Assembly: GCA_002700305.1 (NCBI GenBank)
Contig: PACZ01000003.1
Location: forward strand, 124,001 to 188,000
From: Hyphomonas sp.
GTDB lineage: Bacteria; Pseudomonadota; Alphaproteobacteria; Caulobacterales; Hyphomonadaceae
DNA: 64,000 bases
Direction of reading: 5' to 3'
The first letter of the stretch is position 1. Each line of letters begins with the position of its first letter. Position numbers and translations under genes: made by a program. This document shows positions 14,717-24,575 of this stretch, one piece after another. The notes beneath the pieces were generated by a model that made no database searches, was not told the origin of the DNA, and worked only from the letters and a program-made list of their open reading frames with translations.

Positions 14717-17700
14717 ATGAGTCAGTCAGGCACAGGAGCCGCGAAGGGGATCGACCAGCGCGCCCGCGAAGCCGCCAGAGAGGCCGCCCGTTCGGAAGGC
14801 CTGACGCTGGGCGAGTACCTCGATCGGCTGATGAAGGCCCCTGCCGGCGGCCCTCAACCGAATGAAGTGCCAGCTCCGTCGGACGCACACCGCCCTCGTC
14901 CGGATTCCAAAGATGAATTGCTGGAGCGGCTGACCCGCCGGATCGAAGCCACCGAAGCCCGTTCGGCCATGGCCATTACCAGCATGGATCACACGATCCA
15001 CGATCTGGTCGGCCGGTTGGAAGACACCCAGCAAACCACCGCGGCCATTGCGGGGCATGTCGAAGGTGTGATCGACCAGCTGCGGGAAACTCATGACGCC
15101 CTGAAACAAAAGGTGCGCCGGCTGGAAGAGGACGACTCCCAGCAGGAAAATCTGGAAGCGCTCAAGGCGCTGGAAAGTGCGCTCGGCAAACTCGCCAGCC
15201 ATGTGTACGAAGAAAACGAGCTGGCAGAGCAGGAAACGCAGGCCATCAAAGGCCGTGTCGAATCCGGCTTCATGGACATCATCGAACGTGTCGAGTCCAT
15301 GGAGACGCGCGTCGAGAGCAGCCGGTCGGAAACCGCCGAACAGATAAAACAGGGCGTGGAGCAAGCTGCCCTCCGCGCCGCAGGGGTCGCGCGCCAGGTT
15401 TCTGAGCGTGTGGATGGGCTCGAAACCGAGGTGCATGAGCGCCTCGCTGCGCTGAGCGACCGCGAAGAGCGCCTCGAAGCGACCGAAACGCGCGTGGAAG
15501 CGATCGAAACAGACGTATCGAGCGCGCTCGACTCGCTCGATATGCGCTTCGACCAGATCCAGAACAGGCTGACGCGCGCGGAAACCACGACCGATTCTGC
15601 ACTCAAGAATCTGGAATCAACCGTGTCCGGCCTCGACGAACGGATCGGTGACGTGGCCAGCAAGATGGATCCTGATCTTGCCGACCGCCTGCGCAGCGAG
15701 TTTGAGTCCCGCCTGGAAGACATGATGTCCTCCGTCCGCGAGACGGTGGATTCGGTCCGCCAGGAACTGGCAGAAGAGATCGCGCGCACGGCAACGAACG
15801 CCGGTGAAGAGGCGATCGCTGAAATGAAGGACACGCTCGGCGGCATGCAGGAGCGGCTGGAAGCCAGCGAGGAACGCCAGGCAGGCGCAATCGAGAAAGT
15901 GTCGGAACAGGTCGGCGCCCTCAACGACACTTTCGATACCCGTCTGCGTGAAGTCGAAGAACGCAGCGACGCCGCTGCCGGTGAAGCGGTTCGTGAGGAA
16001 ATCGAACGCCTGGGCAAAACTGTCAGCGACAGAATCGATGAGCTGGCCGAGGATCTGACCCAACGCGTCAACGACAGCGAGTCGCGCAGCGCCGAGGCGA
16101 TCGAACAGATCGGCGACCAGGTTGCCGCTGCCACCAACCGCCTGCAGACCCGTCAGAGCGAAGCAATCAAAACGCTTGCAGAGCAGGTTGACGAGAACCG
16201 CCGCAAAGCAGACGAGCGCCTGTCCGATGCCCTGGCAGGTGTGACCGAACGCCTGGAACAGATGCAGTCGCAGGCGAATGAGTCGCTCTCCCCGGTTCAG
16301 AAAGCCATTGCGATGCTGGCCTCCCGGCTGGACAGCCTGGAGGATGACACTCAGTCGACCGGCGGCCCTGTCGACCTGGATGCCGTTCCGGCAAGCCTGG
16401 CAAACGTCGATGATGATCCGTTATCGGACAGCCAGTTCGAGGCCTTTGAAGATGCCGAAGATCTCGACACCTTCGAGGACTTCGACACATTCAATGCGTT
16501 TGCAGACCTGGAGGCAGCAGACGAACCAGACGCCGATGTTGTCCCAGTGGTCACGCTGCCAGAGGCGGCAGAAGCAGCTCCTGACGTTCAGCCTGCTGCA
16601 GAACCTTCATCGGAAACGGCTGAAGACGCCATGGGCGTTGCGTTCGAAGATGACGCTGAGTACTCGCTTCCGACCGAAGCGGAAGACGACACCGAAACCT
16701 TCGAGGCGGGCATCGAGTCCTGGAATGCCGAACCGGAACAGGACGCACCGCACGAAACAGCTGACTCTTTTGACGACGATTTTGATGCCATCCGCGCGGC
16801 CGTCGAAGGGCTGAGCTTCGCGACACAGGAAGCCGAAGCCGAAACCCTCACCGAGGAGACGACTGCGGCGGCCGATGAAGAAGGCACAGACGAGGCCGGC
16901 TTTGAGGACGATCTCGACCTGCTTGCGGAAGAAGACGATGATTTCATCGACCCGCTGGAGGCTCTGGCCGGACTGGAAGATCTCGACGAGGCACACACCG
17001 AAGCGCGCGAATCCGACATCTTCGACGATGAGGAATTCGAGGCGCTGGACCTGCCGTCTGCCGACGCGCCTGAGCTGGAACCTGAAGCTGCTGCGGACGC
17101 AGAAACCAAGGTTGAAGACGACAAGGAACTCGACGCTGACACCGCGGACTATCTGACCCGCGCGCGTAAAGCTGCCATGGCGGCCAGCTTCGGCAAGAGC
17201 AACACGCAGACCGTCAGCGCTTCAGGACGTCCGGTGGTCCGGATGACATCCGGTGGCGGGGTCAGCCGCATGCCGCTGATTGCTGCCGCATCTGCCGTCG
17301 CCGTCGCCGGTGTCGCAGCTGGCGGCTATCTCTACATCCGGGGCAAACAGGACGCGCCGGTGCAGGCCGCACCGGCTAGCACTTATGTCGATCCGGGCGC
17401 GACCGAGATGGCCGAACCTACCCCCGACATGACAGCGCCCGCGGCACCTGTGGATGAGGCATCCGTCGCGGACATGGAAGAAGACCTGTTCGGCGAACCG
17501 GAAACACCGGCCGGTCCGGCCCAGTACGCACCGGTACCGCCGGTTGTGACCGTGCAGGCCTCGGCCGCCGCCGGAAACTATATCGCCCAGTACCAGCTGG
17601 CGCAGGAAAAGCTGACAGCCGGTGACTATGCCGATGGCGCCGCCCTCATGCGCAAAGCCGCCCAAAAAGGCCTGCCGATTGCCCAATACGCGCTCGCCAA

Positions 17701-18343
17701 GCTGCATGAGCGCGGAACCGGCGTTCCGAAGGATCTCTCGCTCGCGCGGGAATGGACGGAAAAGGCCGCCATGGGCGGGAACGTCAAAGCCATGCACGAT
17801 CTTGCCGTCTTCATGGCCGAGGGCGAAGGCGGTGAACAGACCTATGCCGGTGCTGTGGAGTGGTTCCGCAAAGGCGCCGAATATGGCGTGGTCGACAGCC
17901 AGTACAATCTCGGCGTCCTTTATGAGCAAGGTCTCGGCATCAGCCCGAACCTGACCGAATCCCTGTTCTGGTTCGACGTCGCCAACCGCAATGGAGATGG
18001 CGGCGCACCGGCCAAGATTGCGCAACTCATGGAACGCGTCTCACCGGAAGCTGCTGCACAGGCTCGCAGCCGGGCGGCGAGCTGGCAACCCGCCACGGCA
18101 AACGCGATTGCCAATGGCCGCTTCGGTGCCCAGCCATGGAATTTGGGTAATCCGCTCCAGATCCAGGCCATCCAGAAGGCGCTGAATGCCCTGGGCTACG
18201 CTGCCGGCACACCGGACGGCATCATGGGGAATGGAACGGCGACCGCGATCCGTGAATATCAGATCTCCAACAACCTGCCCGTTACCGGCACGGTCACCGA
18301 AGATCTGATCGATACGTTGAACGCTGGCGCAACGGCCGGCTGA
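14717..18343 (+). CDS. podJ: PodJ-like polar organelle development/localisation protein
   Basis: A 1,208-aa polarity factor. The N-terminal motif 'GIDQRAREAAREAARSEGLT' then 'LGEYLDRLMK' matches the PodJ-type start (ID-x-x-ARE...GMTLGEWL). Residues ~60-540 are coiled coil rich in Glu/Arg heptads. Residues ~550-840 are highly acidic and low-complexity. One membrane helix (~853-874) precedes a periplasmic part with Sel1/TPR-like repeats (~950-1115, e.g. 'GLPIAQYALAKLHERGTGV') and a peptidoglycan-binding domain at the C-terminus (~1143-1205, 'IQKALNALGYAAGTPDG'). The order equals Caulobacter PodJ, which has a shorter acidic part. The start ATG 14717 has AGGAG 7 nt before it; ATG 14711 is possible. 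A CtrA box upstream suggests cell-cycle control. Confidence 0.85.
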   Translation: MSQSGTGAAKGIDQRAREAAREAARSEGLTLGEYLDRLMKAPAGGPQPNEVPAPSDAHRPRPDSKDELLERLTRRIEATEARSAMAITSMDHTIHDLVGRLEDTQQTTAAIAGHVEGVIDQLRETHDALKQKVRRLEEDDSQQENLEALKALESALGKLASHVYEENELAEQETQAIKGRVESGFMDIIERVESMETRVESSRSETAEQIKQGVEQAALRAAGVARQVSERVDGLETEVHERLAALSDREERLEATETRVEAIETDVSSALDSLDMRFDQIQNRLTRAETTTDSALKNLESTVSGLDERIGDVASKMDPDLADRLRSEFESRLEDMMSSVRETVDSVRQELAEEIARTATNAGEEAIAEMKDTLGGMQERLEASEERQAGAIEKVSEQVGALNDTFDTRLREVEERSDAAAGEAVREEIERLGKTVSDRIDELAEDLTQRVNDSESRSAEAIEQIGDQVAAATNRLQTRQSEAIKTLAEQVDENRRKADERLSDALAGVTERLEQMQSQANESLSPVQKAIAMLASRLDSLEDDTQSTGGPVDLDAVPASLANVDDDPLSDSQFEAFEDAEDLDTFEDFDTFNAFADLEAADEPDADVVPVVTLPEAAEAAPDVQPAAEPSSETAEDAMGVAFEDDAEYSLPTEAEDDTETFEAGIESWNAEPEQDAPHETADSFDDDFDAIRAAVEGLSFATQEAEAETLTEETTAAADEEGTDEAGFEDDLDLLAEEDDDFIDPLEALAGLEDLDEAHTEARESDIFDDEEFEALDLPSADAPELEPEAAADAETKVEDDKELDADTADYLTRARKAAMAASFGKSNTQTVSASGRPVVRMTSGGGVSRMPLIAAASAVAVAGVAAGGYLYIRGKQDAPVQAAPASTYVDPGATEMAEPTPDMTAPAAPVDEASVADMEEDLFGEPETPAGPAQYAPVPPVVTVQASAAAGNYIAQYQLAQEKLTAGDYADGAALMRKAAQKGLPIAQYALAKLHERGTGVPKDLSLAREWTEKAAMGGNVKAMHDLAVFMAEGEGGEQTYAGAVEWFRKGAEYGVVDSQYNLGVLYEQGLGISPNLTESLFWFDVANRNGDGGAPAKIAQLMERVSPEAAAQARSRAASWQPATANAIANGRFGAQPWNLGNPLQIQAIQKALNALGYAAGTPDGIMGNGTATAIREYQISNNLPVTGTVTEDLIDTLNAGATAG

Positions 18344-18355
18344 TCCTGCCCGCCC

Positions 18356-19627
18356 TTATGGCTTCACATAGGCGTAGGGGCGGTCTTCCTTGTCGAGCGA
18401 CAGATACCGGTCACGCAGTTCTGTCTGCCGTGAACGCATTTCCTGCGGCTCACCATCGATGAACACCGCATCGGCATTGGTGGTGACTTCCAGAGGGTCG
18501 CCATCCCACGCCACGACATCGGCATGTGCGCCCGGCGCAAGAATGCCGTAGCCGGACAGATCGTAGATCTCTGCCGGGGTTACGGTAAGCGCCTTCATGG
18601 CATCGTCCCAGTCCATGCCATTCGCAACGGCATTGCCGGCAATCTGGGTCATGAGACGGGCCAGATGTGTGGAGTCATCAAGATTGACGATCGCCACCGG
18701 AACGCCGGCTGCGTCGAGACGGGCTGCATTCTCCTGCGTGGCGGCAAGCTGCGAGAAGCTGGCAGGAAGGTTGGCAAAGCCGTCGACAATGACGGGAATC
18801 TTGAGCTCGGCAAGCCGGTCTGCGACGCGCCAGCCTTCGTCCGCTCCCAGGATCGCGAACTTCAGATTCCTGTTCGACTCTGCAAGGTCCATCACGGCGT
18901 TCAGGTCCGTGGCGCTTCGTGCATCGATCAGAATCAGCTGTCGCCCGCGGGCTGCCGGAGCAAGCGCCTCGGCATCGCGGCGTGAGAGGACATCGCCTTC
19001 CCCGCCCGCAAGATAGCGCGCCGGATAGGCGCGGGCATCATCGAAGGCAGCCCGCAATTGCGCCCAGGCCGCCGGGCGCGATCCACCGGCAAGCCCTGCC
19101 CCGCCTTCACCGAGCGTGATGAAGGTGAAAGCTTTTTCTTCCAGGTCTGTGTCCTGAGCACCGCTGGTGTCCGCAATGAAACCCTGACCCGCAAACAGGT
19201 TTGTCGATGGCTGCGGCGCAACCGCGACGCGCGTCCCCCCGCCGATGCGGCTGACATCCACTGCCGTGTCATCCGGATTGAAGCCATCCGCGGCATTCAG
19301 TGACGCAGAGAAACCGGACATGGCCGCCACGGCGTCATTGGTCGAATCCTCGGCGTCCACTTCGATAATACCAGTTCTTGAAAAGGCCGAGATCAGTCCG
19401 GGCGTTACCCATTCCGCGCTGATCACCTCAGCGCCTTCAGGCTTGGCCATCGTCGACGGGCCAACCGCCATGATCGTGCCATTGCGAATGACAACGATCC
19501 CGTTCTCGATTGTACCGGCATCGGTGCCGGTCCAGACCTTCTTGCCTTCGATCACATAAGTATCTGCCAAAGCGCCAAACGCTGCCACAGCGGCGATTGC
19601 CGCACCTGCCATCAGCTTGCGGATCAT
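18356..19627 (-). CDS. Secreted amidohydrolase-like protein lacking the HxH metal motif
   Basis: A 423-aa protein with a Sec signal peptide (MIRKLMAGAAIAAVAAFGALA). The N-terminal beta-sandwich and 'GAHADVVAWDGDPLEVTTNADAVFIDG' (in part) are typical of imidazolonepropionase/dihydroorotase-type amidohydrolases. Where active members read PGLID-x-H-x-H, this one reads 'VTPGLISAFSRTG', so both metal-ligand histidines are absent and no obvious replacement is seen. It is probably a non-catalytic or altered partner of the intact amidohydrolase encoded immediately upstream, whose stop overlaps its ATG by 4 bp. The two genes are surely co-translated. Confidence 0.8.
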   Translation of the reverse strand: MIRKLMAGAAIAAVAAFGALADTYVIEGKKVWTGTDAGTIENGIVVIRNGTIMAVGPSTMAKPEGAEVISAEWVTPGLISAFSRTGIIEVDAEDSTNDAVAAMSGFSASLNAADGFNPDDTAVDVSRIGGGTRVAVAPQPSTNLFAGQGFIADTSGAQDTDLEEKAFTFITLGEGGAGLAGGSRPAAWAQLRAAFDDARAYPARYLAGGEGDVLSRRDAEALAPAARGRQLILIDARSATDLNAVMDLAESNRNLKFAILGADEGWRVADRLAELKIPVIVDGFANLPASFSQLAATQENAARLDAAGVPVAIVNLDDSTHLARLMTQIAGNAVANGMDWDDAMKALTVTPAEIYDLSGYGILAPGAHADVVAWDGDPLEVTTNADAVFIDGEPQEMRSRQTELRDRYLSLDKEDRPYAYVKP

Positions 19628-21045
19628 TTCATGTCTCCTTCGCCAGGCTGGCCGAGTTCAAAATCCCGCACGGGACGCGCGGTATCGTCGTCGCGGTCAT
19701 ACATCAACGCGCCATCGATATAGACCTGATCGGCCTTGGTGTAGACGCTGAACGGATTGCCGGACCAGATGACCACATCGGCCATTTTTCCCGGCTTCAG
19801 CGAACCAGTGCGCGCATCGATACCGAGCGATTTGGCCGGGTTCAGTGACAGCCACTCCCAAGCCTCTTCAATGGGTATGTCTATGCCCACCTTCTTGCCG
19901 TCTGCCCATGCTTTGGCGGCTTCCTGGTTCAGGCGCTGAATGCCGATGTCGCTGTCGGAATGAACGATCGCGCAGGCCCCGGCATTATGAACCATCGGAA
20001 TGTTTTCCGGGATGCCGTCATAGGCTTCCATCTTGAAGCCCCACCAGTCTGCCCACATGGAGGAACAGGCCCCATAGTCCGCCAGCTTGTCGGCGATCTT
20101 GTAGCTCTCGACAGCATGGTGGAAGGCGGTGACCTTGTAGCCAAACTCCTTCGACAGATCCATGATCTGCGCCATCTCGTCGGCGCGGTAGCAATGCATG
20201 TGGACCAGGATTTCACCTGCCAGAACACCGGCCAGCGTATCCAGTTCGAGGTCCCGGGCCGGCATCTCTCCGCCTTCGGCAGAGTACTTGTCCCATTTGC
20301 GCTTGTACTCGGCGGCCTTGATCCAGGCCGTCCGGTACCCGGCCATATTGCCCATGCGGGAAAACGGCGCCCCACCCGGAATGCTGCCATTGCCGTAGCC
20401 ATAGACCCGTTTCGGGTTTTCTCCGCAGGCCATTTTTAGCGTGTAAGGCGCTGCTGGGAATTTCATGCCCTGCACGGTACGCGCCGGAACATTCTTCAGC
20501 GTGATGCCGCGGCCTCCAAACAGGTTGGCACTGCCCGGCAGGACCTGCAGCGAGGTCACGCCACCTGCCAGCGCGCGGTCAAACCCCGGGTCCTGCGGCC
20601 AGATGCCATGCTCAACCCAGACTTCGGCCGTCACCGGACCGGAAATCTCGTTGCCATCCTGATGAGCCGAAACCGAGGGAGACGGATAGGCGCCGAGATG
20701 GCTGTGATTGTCGATGATCCCCGGAGTGACCCAGCGGCCGGATGCGTCGATGACCGTCGCGCCTTCCGGTGCTTCCAGGTCTGCGCCGATGGCAGAAATC
20801 TTTCCGTCCTGAAACAGCAGGCTACCGTCTTCGATCTTTGCGCCTTCCCCGTCCAGAATGGTGGCGTTGGTGATCAGCACCGGCGCATTGGGAAACGCCT
20901 CATAAGTCGAGGGATAAGGATCGGGATTGAACGGTTCATTCGGCGTAAACGGCTTGATCGACGGTTCGCCGTTGTCACCACTGCCACCGCATGCGGCAAG
21001 AAATATGGCTGCAGCAGCAAGCGCAGCCCAGTTGCGTCTGATCAT
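19624..21045 (-). CDS. Amidohydrolase lipoprotein (metal motif intact)
   Basis: A 473-aa protein. 'MIRRNWAALAAAAIFLAAC' is a lipoprotein signal with the Cys at about residue 19, so the enzyme sits on a membrane facing the periplasm. 'WVTPGIIDNHSHLGAYPSPS' carries the H-x-H metal ligands; later 'ILVHMHCYRADEM' and 'FHHAVESYKIADKL' give further His, and 'IVHSDSDI' the likely catalytic Asp. The C-terminal 'LKPGKMADVVIWSGNPFSVY' closes the beta-sandwich. Periplasmic members of this group usually hydrolyse peptides or cyclic amides; the substrate here is unknown. It overlaps the next gene (a degenerate paralogue) by ATGA. Confidence 0.85.
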   Translation of the reverse strand: MIRRNWAALAAAAIFLAACGGSGDNGEPSIKPFTPNEPFNPDPYPSTYEAFPNAPVLITNATILDGEGAKIEDGSLLFQDGKISAIGADLEAPEGATVIDASGRWVTPGIIDNHSHLGAYPSPSVSAHQDGNEISGPVTAEVWVEHGIWPQDPGFDRALAGGVTSLQVLPGSANLFGGRGITLKNVPARTVQGMKFPAAPYTLKMACGENPKRVYGYGNGSIPGGAPFSRMGNMAGYRTAWIKAAEYKRKWDKYSAEGGEMPARDLELDTLAGVLAGEILVHMHCYRADEMAQIMDLSKEFGYKVTAFHHAVESYKIADKLADYGACSSMWADWWGFKMEAYDGIPENIPMVHNAGACAIVHSDSDIGIQRLNQEAAKAWADGKKVGIDIPIEEAWEWLSLNPAKSLGIDARTGSLKPGKMADVVIWSGNPFSVYTKADQVYIDGALMYDRDDDTARPVRDFELGQPGEGDMK

Positions 21046-21127
21046 GATTCCTCGCCCCGGTTTTTCCCGTTTCGTACCTGTCCCATAGAGCGCGGATCAG
21101 GCAGCGCCGCAAGGCGCGAGGCCGGAT

Positions 21128-21460
21128 TCAGTCCACCTCGGGCTGCAGGTGGTCCCGCTTGTCGCGGCCGAAGACCAGACGCATCAGCCAGTTCGGCGCA
21201 AAACGCTCAACCCGCGGATGCCGCGTGAGGATACCTTCCATCCAGCGCCGTCCCCAGACCGAGTTCCGCCCGAGCAGGATCACCCCGATAATCGCCAGAG
21301 GCAGGCCAATGGGCAGGAATGGCGTAGCGATGCCGATCGGGATTGCCACCACAATATGCATCAACCCCAGCACTGCCAGCATCTGACGCAAAAGCCCCCC
21401 GACATGGCGGCGGGCCATAGCGATCGGTTTTCGAAGGAGACTGTCAGAGGTGTCAGTCAT
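21128..21460 (-). CDS. Small membrane protein of unknown function
   Basis: A 110-aa protein with two closely spaced hydrophobic segments ('MLAVLGLMHIVVAIPIGIAT' and 'FLPIGLPLAIIGVILLG'), typical of a helical hairpin with both ends inside. A basic C-terminal tail with 'WGRRWMEGILTRHPRVERF' follows. The glycine/proline-rich hairpin resembles PGPGW-type small membrane proteins. The start at 21460 is preferred over 21481, although neither has a strong Shine-Dalgarno sequence. It is divergent from the acyltransferase gene at 21623. Confidence 0.65.
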   Translation of the reverse strand: MTDTSDSLLRKPIAMARRHVGGLLRQMLAVLGLMHIVVAIPIGIATPFLPIGLPLAIIGVILLGRNSVWGRRWMEGILTRHPRVERFAPNWLMRLVFGRDKRDHLQPEVD

Positions 21461-21622
21461 TGGGGGCTCGGTTGAGGACATGCAGAGGATATGGGTTCAG
21501 AGCAAATTCATTGCCAAGTAAAATCACCGGGATGTGTCCAAAGTCTGGCAACCGCGTTGCGTGGTTGCTACACATCTGCCCAGAAGTGGACCGCCGGGAG
21601 GGCGCCGGACAGCGAGGCCAGA

Positions 21623-22993
21623 ATGAAATTGCAGTCCATCCAGGCGCTTCGGGGCCTCGCGGCGCTGCTGGTCCTGATCTTTCATATCCATGAACTTGAA
21701 GTGCTGGCCATTGCTGACAACAGCCTGACAGAGCGGGCCTGGGTCGGTGGCCTCTTCACCAATGGCTATGCCGGCGTCGACCTGTTCTTCGTGATCTCGG
21801 GCTTCATCATGGTGTTCGTCACGCGCAACACCCTGCCTGGCCCAAAGCAGGCCGCAGAGTTTCTGTTTGCCCGGGTCACCCGCATCTACCCGGTCTGGTG
21901 GGCGTTCGCCGGATGTATGACCATCTACATGGTGGCCGCCTATGGCATGAACGGCCAGAGCGCTGGCTGGCATAAGATGTCATACGGCCAACCTGCGCTA
22001 CCTTTCCTGGTAAAGTCCTTCCTGCTGGTCCCGCAGCCAGCATTTCCGATCCTCAATGTCGGCTGGACGCTTGTTCATGAGGTCTATTTCTATGCGGTCT
22101 TCACGCTATTCCTGTTGCTTCCCAAAAAATGGCTGCCGCTCCTGATCGGCGGCTGGGCTGCGTTGGTGACCGCCGGAGCGCTGATGGGTTTGTCGGCTCC
22201 TCTTGCCATGAACTGGCTTACCCTTGCCGTCCATCCGATGACGCTGGAATTCATCCTCGGCGCTGTTGCGGGGCTCGCCATCACGAAGGGCCTGATCTGG
22301 CGCAGCGGCACGCTGACCCTTTTGGCCACTTTGTGGCTCCTGGGCGCGCTTTGTTATCAGGGACAGGAAACCGCCTTTCAGCTCGAATGGGGCCGCGTCC
22401 TCTGGTACGGACTGCCCGCCGCGCTTCTGATTTATGCCGTCGCAGGACTGGACATGCATGAACGGCATACCTGGCTTTTCCCTGCCCTCATTGGCTGGCT
22501 TGTGACCCTGACGCTATTCCAGCTGACCGGCATCGACGGCGACAGCCCTGCAAGCGCACGCCGCGATGCAACGCTCCTGACCGTGACCGTTGGCGGGATC
22601 GGCATGCTGGCCGTGATCTGGTTTGGCTGGCTGCTGGGTCAGGGGGCGCCAGACCTCCTGCTGCGAGCCCGCGCATTCCTGCGCCCGCTCCTGAATGCAG
22701 CCGTCAAGCTCGGCGACTGGTCGTTCGCCTTGTACCTGTCTCACCTGATTGTGCTGAGCGCCCTGCGCCGGATCTTCGCGATGCTGGGACAGTCAGACAG
22801 CCTGGCGCCCATCTTCCGCCTGGGACACCCCGGCGTGCTGGACAATTTTGCCTACGCCGCCAGCGGGATCGTGCTCACAATCACGGCGTCCTGGCTGAGC
22901 TACCGGATGTATGAATCTCCGCTCAACGTCATGTTCGGGCGTCTTCGGAAAGCCTTGTTCCGCCGGGACCCGCAAAAGCCGGCCCCGGCCTGA
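21623..22993 (+). CDS. Acyltransferase-3 family membrane protein (OafA/ExoZ type)
   Basis: A 456-aa integral membrane O-acyltransferase. 'MKLQSIQALRGLAALLVLIFH' (first 20) and 'GYAGVDLFFVISGFIMVFV' are the family signature; 'VTRIYPVWW' and 'NVGWTLVHEVYFYAVF' are further conserved blocks, with about ten membrane helices. It has no SGNH domain, unlike the protein at 1139-3694. The likely role is acetylation of an exopolysaccharide or surface glycan. The start at ATG 21623 has GAGG 6 nt upstream; the 44 codons before it lack family similarity. Confidence 0.9.
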   Translation: MKLQSIQALRGLAALLVLIFHIHELEVLAIADNSLTERAWVGGLFTNGYAGVDLFFVISGFIMVFVTRNTLPGPKQAAEFLFARVTRIYPVWWAFAGCMTIYMVAAYGMNGQSAGWHKMSYGQPALPFLVKSFLLVPQPAFPILNVGWTLVHEVYFYAVFTLFLLLPKKWLPLLIGGWAALVTAGALMGLSAPLAMNWLTLAVHPMTLEFILGAVAGLAITKGLIWRSGTLTLLATLWLLGALCYQGQETAFQLEWGRVLWYGLPAALLIYAVAGLDMHERHTWLFPALIGWLVTLTLFQLTGIDGDSPASARRDATLLTVTVGGIGMLAVIWFGWLLGQGAPDLLLRARAFLRPLLNAAVKLGDWSFALYLSHLIVLSALRRIFAMLGQSDSLAPIFRLGHPGVLDNFAYAASGIVLTITASWLSYRMYESPLNVMFGRLRKALFRRDPQKPAPA

Positions 22994-23000
22994 ACAATGC

Positions 23001-24575
23001 CTATTCGGCCGCAACCGGAGGCGCGACCACCGGCTCTTCCCATTTGAGCACCGGCTTGCGCGCCGCTTTCGTCTCGTCGAGACGGCGCATCGGCGCGAGA
23101 TAAGGTGCGCCTTTCAGCGCTTCGTCACCCTGAGCAGCCCGGCGGGCGACAGATTCCAGTGAATCACAGAAACGGTCCAGCTCCGCTTTAGATTCTGACT
23201 CCGTCGGTTCGATCAGCATGGCGCCATGCACGACCAGCGGGAAATACATCGTCATTGGATGGTATCCCTCGTCGATCAGCGCCTTGGCGATGTCGATCGT
23301 TTCGATGCCTTCGGCCGTGAACGCATCCGAGAACAGCGCCTCGTGCATACAATAGCCCTCAAACGGCGCGGTCATCACACTCTTGAGGCGCGCCTGGACA
23401 TAGTTGGCGTTCAGCACGGCATCTTCCGAAGCCTGCTTCAGGCCATCGGCGCCGTGGCTGAGAATATAGGTCAGCGCCCGTACGAACATGCCCATCTGGC
23501 CATGGAAGGCTGCCATGCGGCCAAAGCTTTCCGACGCATCGCCCTCAATGTCCTCGACAAGGCGGAACATGCCGTCGGCATCCTTCACCACGAACGGCAC
23601 CGGCGCATAAGGCGCAAGGGCCTCGGACAGGACCGTCGGGCCAGAGCCCGGACCACCGCCGCCATGCGGGGTGGAGAAGGTCTTGTGCAAATTGATATGC
23701 ATCGCATCGATGCCGAGATCGCCCGGGCGCACCCGGCCGACGATGGCGTTGAAGTTCGCCCCGTCGCAATAAAAATACCCGCCCGCCTCATGGATCAGGT
23801 CGGCGATTTCCTTGATATCGGTTTCAAACAGGCCGCACGTATTCGGATTGGTCAGCATGATGCCGGCAATGTCATCCGGCTTTTCCAGCTTTGCTTTCAA
23901 GTCATCCATATCGACCCGGCCGCGTTTGTTGGCCTTGATCTCATCTACGACGAAGCCACACTGGACAGCGGTTGCCGGGTTTGTTCCGTGAGCGGACTCC
24001 GGCACGAGGACCCGCTTGCGCGTTTCCACTTCGCCGCGCGCGATCAGCGCCTGGCGGATCGTCATCATGCCGCAGAACTCACCATGCGCGCCGGCCTTCG
24101 GGCTCATCGCCACGGCGGGCATGTTGGTCAGTGTCTTCAGCCAGGTCGCCAGTTCGTCGATCAGCTCCAGCGCGCCCTGCACCGTCGCCTGCGGCTGCAG
24201 CGGGTGGATGTCGCCAAAGCCCGGCAAGCGCGCGATCTTCTCATTGAGGCGCGGATTGTGCTTCATCGTGCAGCTGCCCAGCGGGAACAGGCCAAGGTCG
24301 ATGGCATAGTTCTTCTGGCTGAGGCGCATGTAGTGGCGCACGGCTTGCGGCTCGGACAGGCCCGGCAGGCCGGTCGGCTGCTTGCGCGCCACGCCGCCGA
24401 GACGGTTCTTCGTGCCTTTCGGCGTCGGCAGGTCGACGCCGGTCGTCTCCGGCGTCCCGATCTCGAAGATCAGACCTTCCGCTTGCAGAAGACCACGCGA
24501 CCCGGAAACGGTTTCAATGGAAGACATGGAGACAGACTCCGGAGTGGTGGGGCGGCCCTGTGTGTTCATGGTCAT
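23001..24575 (-). CDS. gcvPB: Glycine dehydrogenase (decarboxylating) subunit 2, P-protein beta
   Basis: A 524-aa PLP-dependent half of the split P-protein of the glycine cleavage system. 'IDAMHINLHKTFSTPHGGGG' (18 of these) contains the PLP-binding Lys. 'GLFPLGSCTMKHNPRLNE' and 'CGLFETDIKEIADLIHEAGG' are diagnostic. The start is ATG 24575, overlapping by one base the TGA of gcvPA (TGATG), with AAGGAG about 7 nt upstream inside gcvPA, which indicates coupled, equimolar synthesis. It is the last gene of gcvT-gcvH-gcvPA-gcvPB, controlled by the glycine riboswitch. Confidence 0.95.
   Translation of the reverse strand: MTMNTQGRPTTPESVSMSSIETVSGSRGLLQAEGLIFEIGTPETTGVDLPTPKGTKNRLGGVARKQPTGLPGLSEPQAVRHYMRLSQKNYAIDLGLFPLGSCTMKHNPRLNEKIARLPGFGDIHPLQPQATVQGALELIDELATWLKTLTNMPAVAMSPKAGAHGEFCGMMTIRQALIARGEVETRKRVLVPESAHGTNPATAVQCGFVVDEIKANKRGRVDMDDLKAKLEKPDDIAGIMLTNPNTCGLFETDIKEIADLIHEAGGYFYCDGANFNAIVGRVRPGDLGIDAMHINLHKTFSTPHGGGGPGSGPTVLSEALAPYAPVPFVVKDADGMFRLVEDIEGDASESFGRMAAFHGQMGMFVRALTYILSHGADGLKQASEDAVLNANYVQARLKSVMTAPFEGYCMHEALFSDAFTAEGIETIDIAKALIDEGYHPMTMYFPLVVHGAMLIEPTESESKAELDRFCDSLESVARRAAQGDEALKGAPYLAPMRRLDETKAARKPVLKWEEPVVAPPVAAE

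Noticed and set aside
15091..16137. 348-codon minus-strand frame opposite podJ
   Set aside because: Extreme Ser/Arg composition produced by the antisense of Glu/Ala-rich coiled-coil codons.
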